Assembly: GCA_964511405.1 (NCBI GenBank)
Contig: CAZEFK010000301.1
Span: forward strand, 1-6,455
DNA length: 6,455 nucleotides
From: CAZEFK01 sp964511405
GTDB lineage: Bacteria > Pseudomonadota > Alphaproteobacteria > Elsterales > Elsteraceae
Direction: 5' to 3'
Shown here: in pieces, positions 4,989-6,455 of the stretch
Layout: each line of letters begins with the position of its first letter
How positions within the stretch are numbered: position 1 is the stretch's first letter
Notes under the pieces: generated by a model
Seen by the model: the letters and a program-made list of their open reading frames with translations, nothing else
Told to the model about the DNA's origin: nothing
The model's database searches: none
Made by a program: the position numbers and the translations under genes

Positions 4989-5615
4989 CTAGGCCGCCCG
5001 CAGCACCTGTGCCAGGTTGACCAGCATGCCGGCGGTCGCGCCCCAGATCGTCCAGCCCCGATAGGGCATGGCGTAGTAGGACCGCACCACGCCCCGGACC
5101 TCGCGGCTGCGCCGCTCGCAGTTGGCGGGGTCGATCAGGAATGCCAGCGGCACTTCGAAGGCTTCGGCCACCTCCAGCGGGTCCGGGCGCAGGTCCAGCG
5201 GCGGGCGCACCAGCCCGACGACCGGCACGATCTCGAAGCCGCTGGTGGTCTCGTAGCGGTCAAGACGGCCCACCAGCTCGACCCGCGCGGCATCGAGGCC
5301 GACCTCCTCCCAGGCCTCGCGCAGGGCGGCGCGCTCGGGGTCGGGGTCGGTGTCCTCGATCCGACCGCCCGGAAAGCTGATCTGGCCGGCGTGGTCCGCC
5401 AAATGCTCGCTGCGCTGGGTCAGCAGCACCGTCAGCCCCTCGGCATGGTCGACCAGCGGCACCAGCACCGCGGCGCGGCGCAACGGTGGCGCCGGCGGCG
5501 GCCAGCCGCTCATCTGGTGGTCGCCACGCACTATCCCGCTGGCCGCCGCCTCGGCCATGCGCCGCCGGACCTCGTCGGCGGTCACGCCAGGCGGAAGAAC
5601 TGTCCCTCGCTCCAT
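4989..5615 (-). CDS. NUDIX hydrolase, CoA pyrophosphatase type
   Basis: This 208-residue enzyme most likely hydrolyses coenzyme A or its derivatives to 3',5'-ADP and phosphopantetheine. LLTQRSEHLADHAGQISFPG (64-83) matches the UPF0035/CoA-specific motif, except that Ala73 replaces a commonly conserved Arg. It runs into the NUDIX box, Gly84 to Leu107, with the metal-binding core REAWEEVGL (99-107). Substrate choice rests on the motif only. The ATG at 5615 overlaps DUF1285 by 34 nt; an in-frame GTG at 5585 gives a neat GTGA overlap and 198 residues. Neither has a strong ribosome-binding site, so the start is uncertain. The stop TAG (4991-4989) takes its last two bases from the palindromic element, so the C-terminus may have been set by that insertion. 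Likely co-transcribed with DUF1285 and cca. Confidence 0.93.
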   Translation of the reverse strand: MERGTVLPPGVTADEVRRRMAEAAASGIVRGDHQMSGWPPPAPPLRRAAVLVPLVDHAEGLTVLLTQRSEHLADHAGQISFPGGRIEDTDPDPERAALREAWEEVGLDAARVELVGRLDRYETTSGFEIVPVVGLVRPPLDLRPDPLEVAEAFEVPLAFLIDPANCERRSREVRGVVRSYYAMPYRGWTIWGATAGMLVNLAQVLRAA

Positions 5616-6094
5616 ATCCCCAGTCCGCCGCTCCCGTCATCGGCCGGCTCGGCCAAGTCGGCCAAGTCGTAATAGACGGGACGCAGGATGCGCGCCTCCA
5701 GGCCGTCGCGCACCAGGATATAGGGCCGGGGCTCGCCGGTCCCGGGATCGACCGCCACGCGCAGCGGATGGCCAGGCCCGGCGGTCACCCAGTCGTCGAC
5801 ATTGGTGCGAAAGCGGATCCGGCGGTCGCGCCCGGCGCCGTCGACCGCACTCTCGACCGCGACGAATGGCGCGTCCTCAACCTCGATCCGGCCCCGCTCG
5901 GCCGGCGTTATCAGCCAGAATTCCTCGCCTTCGCGCCGCAACACCGAGGCGAACAGCCGCACCAGCGGAGCGCGGGTTATCGGCGAACCTCGATAGTACC
6001 AAGTCCCGTCGCGCCCGATCTTCAGGCCGAAGGCGCGTGACGCGGCGTCGCTGCTGCCCGGATCGGGCTTTGTGAGAGGATCGGGGTCGGTCAT
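5582..6094 (-). CDS. DUF1285 domain protein of unknown function
   Basis: The 170-residue protein resembles the DUF1285 family, common in proteobacteria and with no settled function. Family-like stretches include LKIGRDGTWYYRGSPITRAP (24-43), LVRLFASVLRREGEEFWLIT (44-63), PVRRL-like IEVEDAPFVAVE (70-81) and the C-terminal LGIWSEGQFFRL (158-169). No signal peptide, membrane segment or cysteine is seen. The ATG at 6094 is chosen because the domain starts about 20 residues later and AGGAA lies about 10 nt upstream; the frame stays open further but there covers the divergent moxR-like gene. It is the first gene of a likely operon with the NUDIX gene and cca, and it overlaps the NUDIX start by 34 or 4 nt. 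Only 37 bp separate its start from the divergent neighbour. Confidence 0.8.
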   Translation of the reverse strand: MTDPDPLTKPDPGSSDAASRAFGLKIGRDGTWYYRGSPITRAPLVRLFASVLRREGEEFWLITPAERGRIEVEDAPFVAVESAVDGAGRDRRIRFRTNVDDWVTAGPGHPLRVAVDPGTGEPRPYILVRDGLEARILRPVYYDLADLAEPADDGSGGLGIWSEGQFFRLA

Positions 6095-6131
6095 CGTGGA
6101 CTTTCCTGCCGAACGGACGAAGGACGCTGCC

Positions 6132-6455
6132 GTGACACCGATGCCAGCGGGCGAATCCACCGACGTCGCAAGCCGCATGATTGGCGAGATCGAGGCCCTG
6201 GGCGGCACCCTGCGGCGGGTCCGCGACGCCGTCGGGCGGGTCATCTTCGGCCAGAACCAGGTCGTCGACCAGACCCTGATCACGGTGCTCGGCGGCGGCC
6301 ATGCCCTCCTGGTCGGGGTGCCCGGGCTGGCCAAGACCCGCCTGGTCGAGACGCTGGGCGTGGTGCTGGGGCTGGAGGACCGGCGGGTGCAGTTCACCCC
6401 CGACCTGATGCCGGCCGACATCCTGGGCTCGGAAGTGCTCGAGGAGAGCGACACT
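6132..6455 (+). CDS. MoxR-family AAA+ ATPase, N-terminal part
   Basis: The first 108 residues of a MoxR-type AAA+ ATPase are visible; the gene continues past the right edge. These proteins act as cytoplasmic chaperone-like ATPases, often with a DUF58 or VWA partner encoded next to them, which cannot be checked here. The nucleotide-binding Walker A loop appears as GVPGLAKT (about residues 74-81), preceded by the typical IFGQNQVVDQTLITVLGGGH region (about 49-68) and followed by VQFTPDLMPADILGSEVLEE (about 86-105). Walker B and the sensors lie beyond the window. The GTG at 6132 is preferred because GAAGGA (6119-6124) precedes it by 7 nt; other in-frame starts are GTG 6096, ATG 6141 and ATG 6177. 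It diverges from DUF1285. Confidence 0.93.
   Translation, partial: MTPMPAGESTDVASRMIGEIEALGGTLRRVRDAVGRVIFGQNQVVDQTLITVLGGGHALLVGVPGLAKTRLVETLGVVLGLEDRRVQFTPDLMPADILGSEVLEESDT

Larger units (their letters stand above)
4726..4990. repeat. 265-bp nested palindromic element with 33-bp terminal inverted repeats
   Basis: The outer arms 4726-4758 and 4958-4990 match as inverted repeats at 31 of 33 positions; the outermost 18 (AGAGGGTGTGAAGGGATG) are perfect, and one of the two differences would be a G-U pair in RNA. Between them sit two hairpins of 97 nt each, 4758-4854 and 4862-4958, joined by CCTTCGG. The right half is a diverged inverted copy of the left half. It fills the whole gap between the NUDIX gene and cca. 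No ORF in it resembles a protein. No target-site duplication is evident. It could be a non-autonomous mobile repeat (MITE or REPIN-like) or a structured RNA element in the operon transcript; the sequence alone does not decide. Confidence 0.85.

Noticed and set aside
4726..4990. Reading the cloverleaf-like element as a tRNA or as a rho-independent terminator.
   Set aside because: The arms are far too long for a tRNA and there is no T-loop motif. None of the hairpins is followed by a T-run on either strand.
4722..4994. Target-site duplication flanking the element.
   Set aside because: The bases just outside (CTCG on the left, AGGC on the right) do not repeat one another, so insertion by a duplicating transposase is not shown.
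6095..6454. Longer DUF1285 reading frame running to the right edge on the minus strand.
   Set aside because: It lies antisense to the clear MoxR coding sequence, and the ATG at 6094 has a ribosome-binding site and fits the family length.

Overview
The window is very GC-rich, with dense, tightly packed genes. Gene families and order point to an alphaproteobacterium, probably of the Rhodospirillales type (inference from family resemblance; no search was possible). It mostly holds conserved housekeeping genes plus one unusual nested palindromic element.

Layout. Minus strand, 1-1084: start of a cytochrome bc1 operon, with petA (Rieske protein) followed by petB (cytochrome b), which runs off the left edge; cytochrome c1 would be expected beyond it. 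A 179-bp divergent intergenic region (1085-1263) carries three short inverted repeats and separates petA from a plus-strand pair, trmL (tRNA wobble 2'-O-methyltransferase) and hemF (aerobic coproporphyrinogen III oxidase), joined by a 4-base GTGA overlap. HemF converges, with a 7-nt gap, on a minus-strand PilZ-domain gene. That gene has an extended -10 box so close to its ATG that its transcript should be nearly leaderless. Upstream of it on the same strand are cca (tRNA nucleotidyltransferase), a CoA-pyrophosphatase-type NUDIX hydrolase and a DUF1285 gene. A MoxR-family AAA+ ATPase diverges from DUF1285 and runs off the right edge.

The standout is at 4726-4990, between the NUDIX gene and cca. 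It is a 265-bp element in which a 33-bp terminal inverted repeat encloses two hairpins of exactly 97 nt each. The two halves are diverged inverted copies of one unit, and about ten stem positions differ between copies with pairing kept in both. Its ends supply two bases of the NUDIX stop codon and sit 4 nt from the cca start codon.

Functionally the window links respiration (bc1), heme supply (hemF), tRNA maturation and modification (cca, trmL), nucleotide housekeeping (NUDIX) and c-di-GMP signalling (PilZ). Only the petA-petB, trmL-hemF and DUF1285-NUDIX-cca groupings look like operons.
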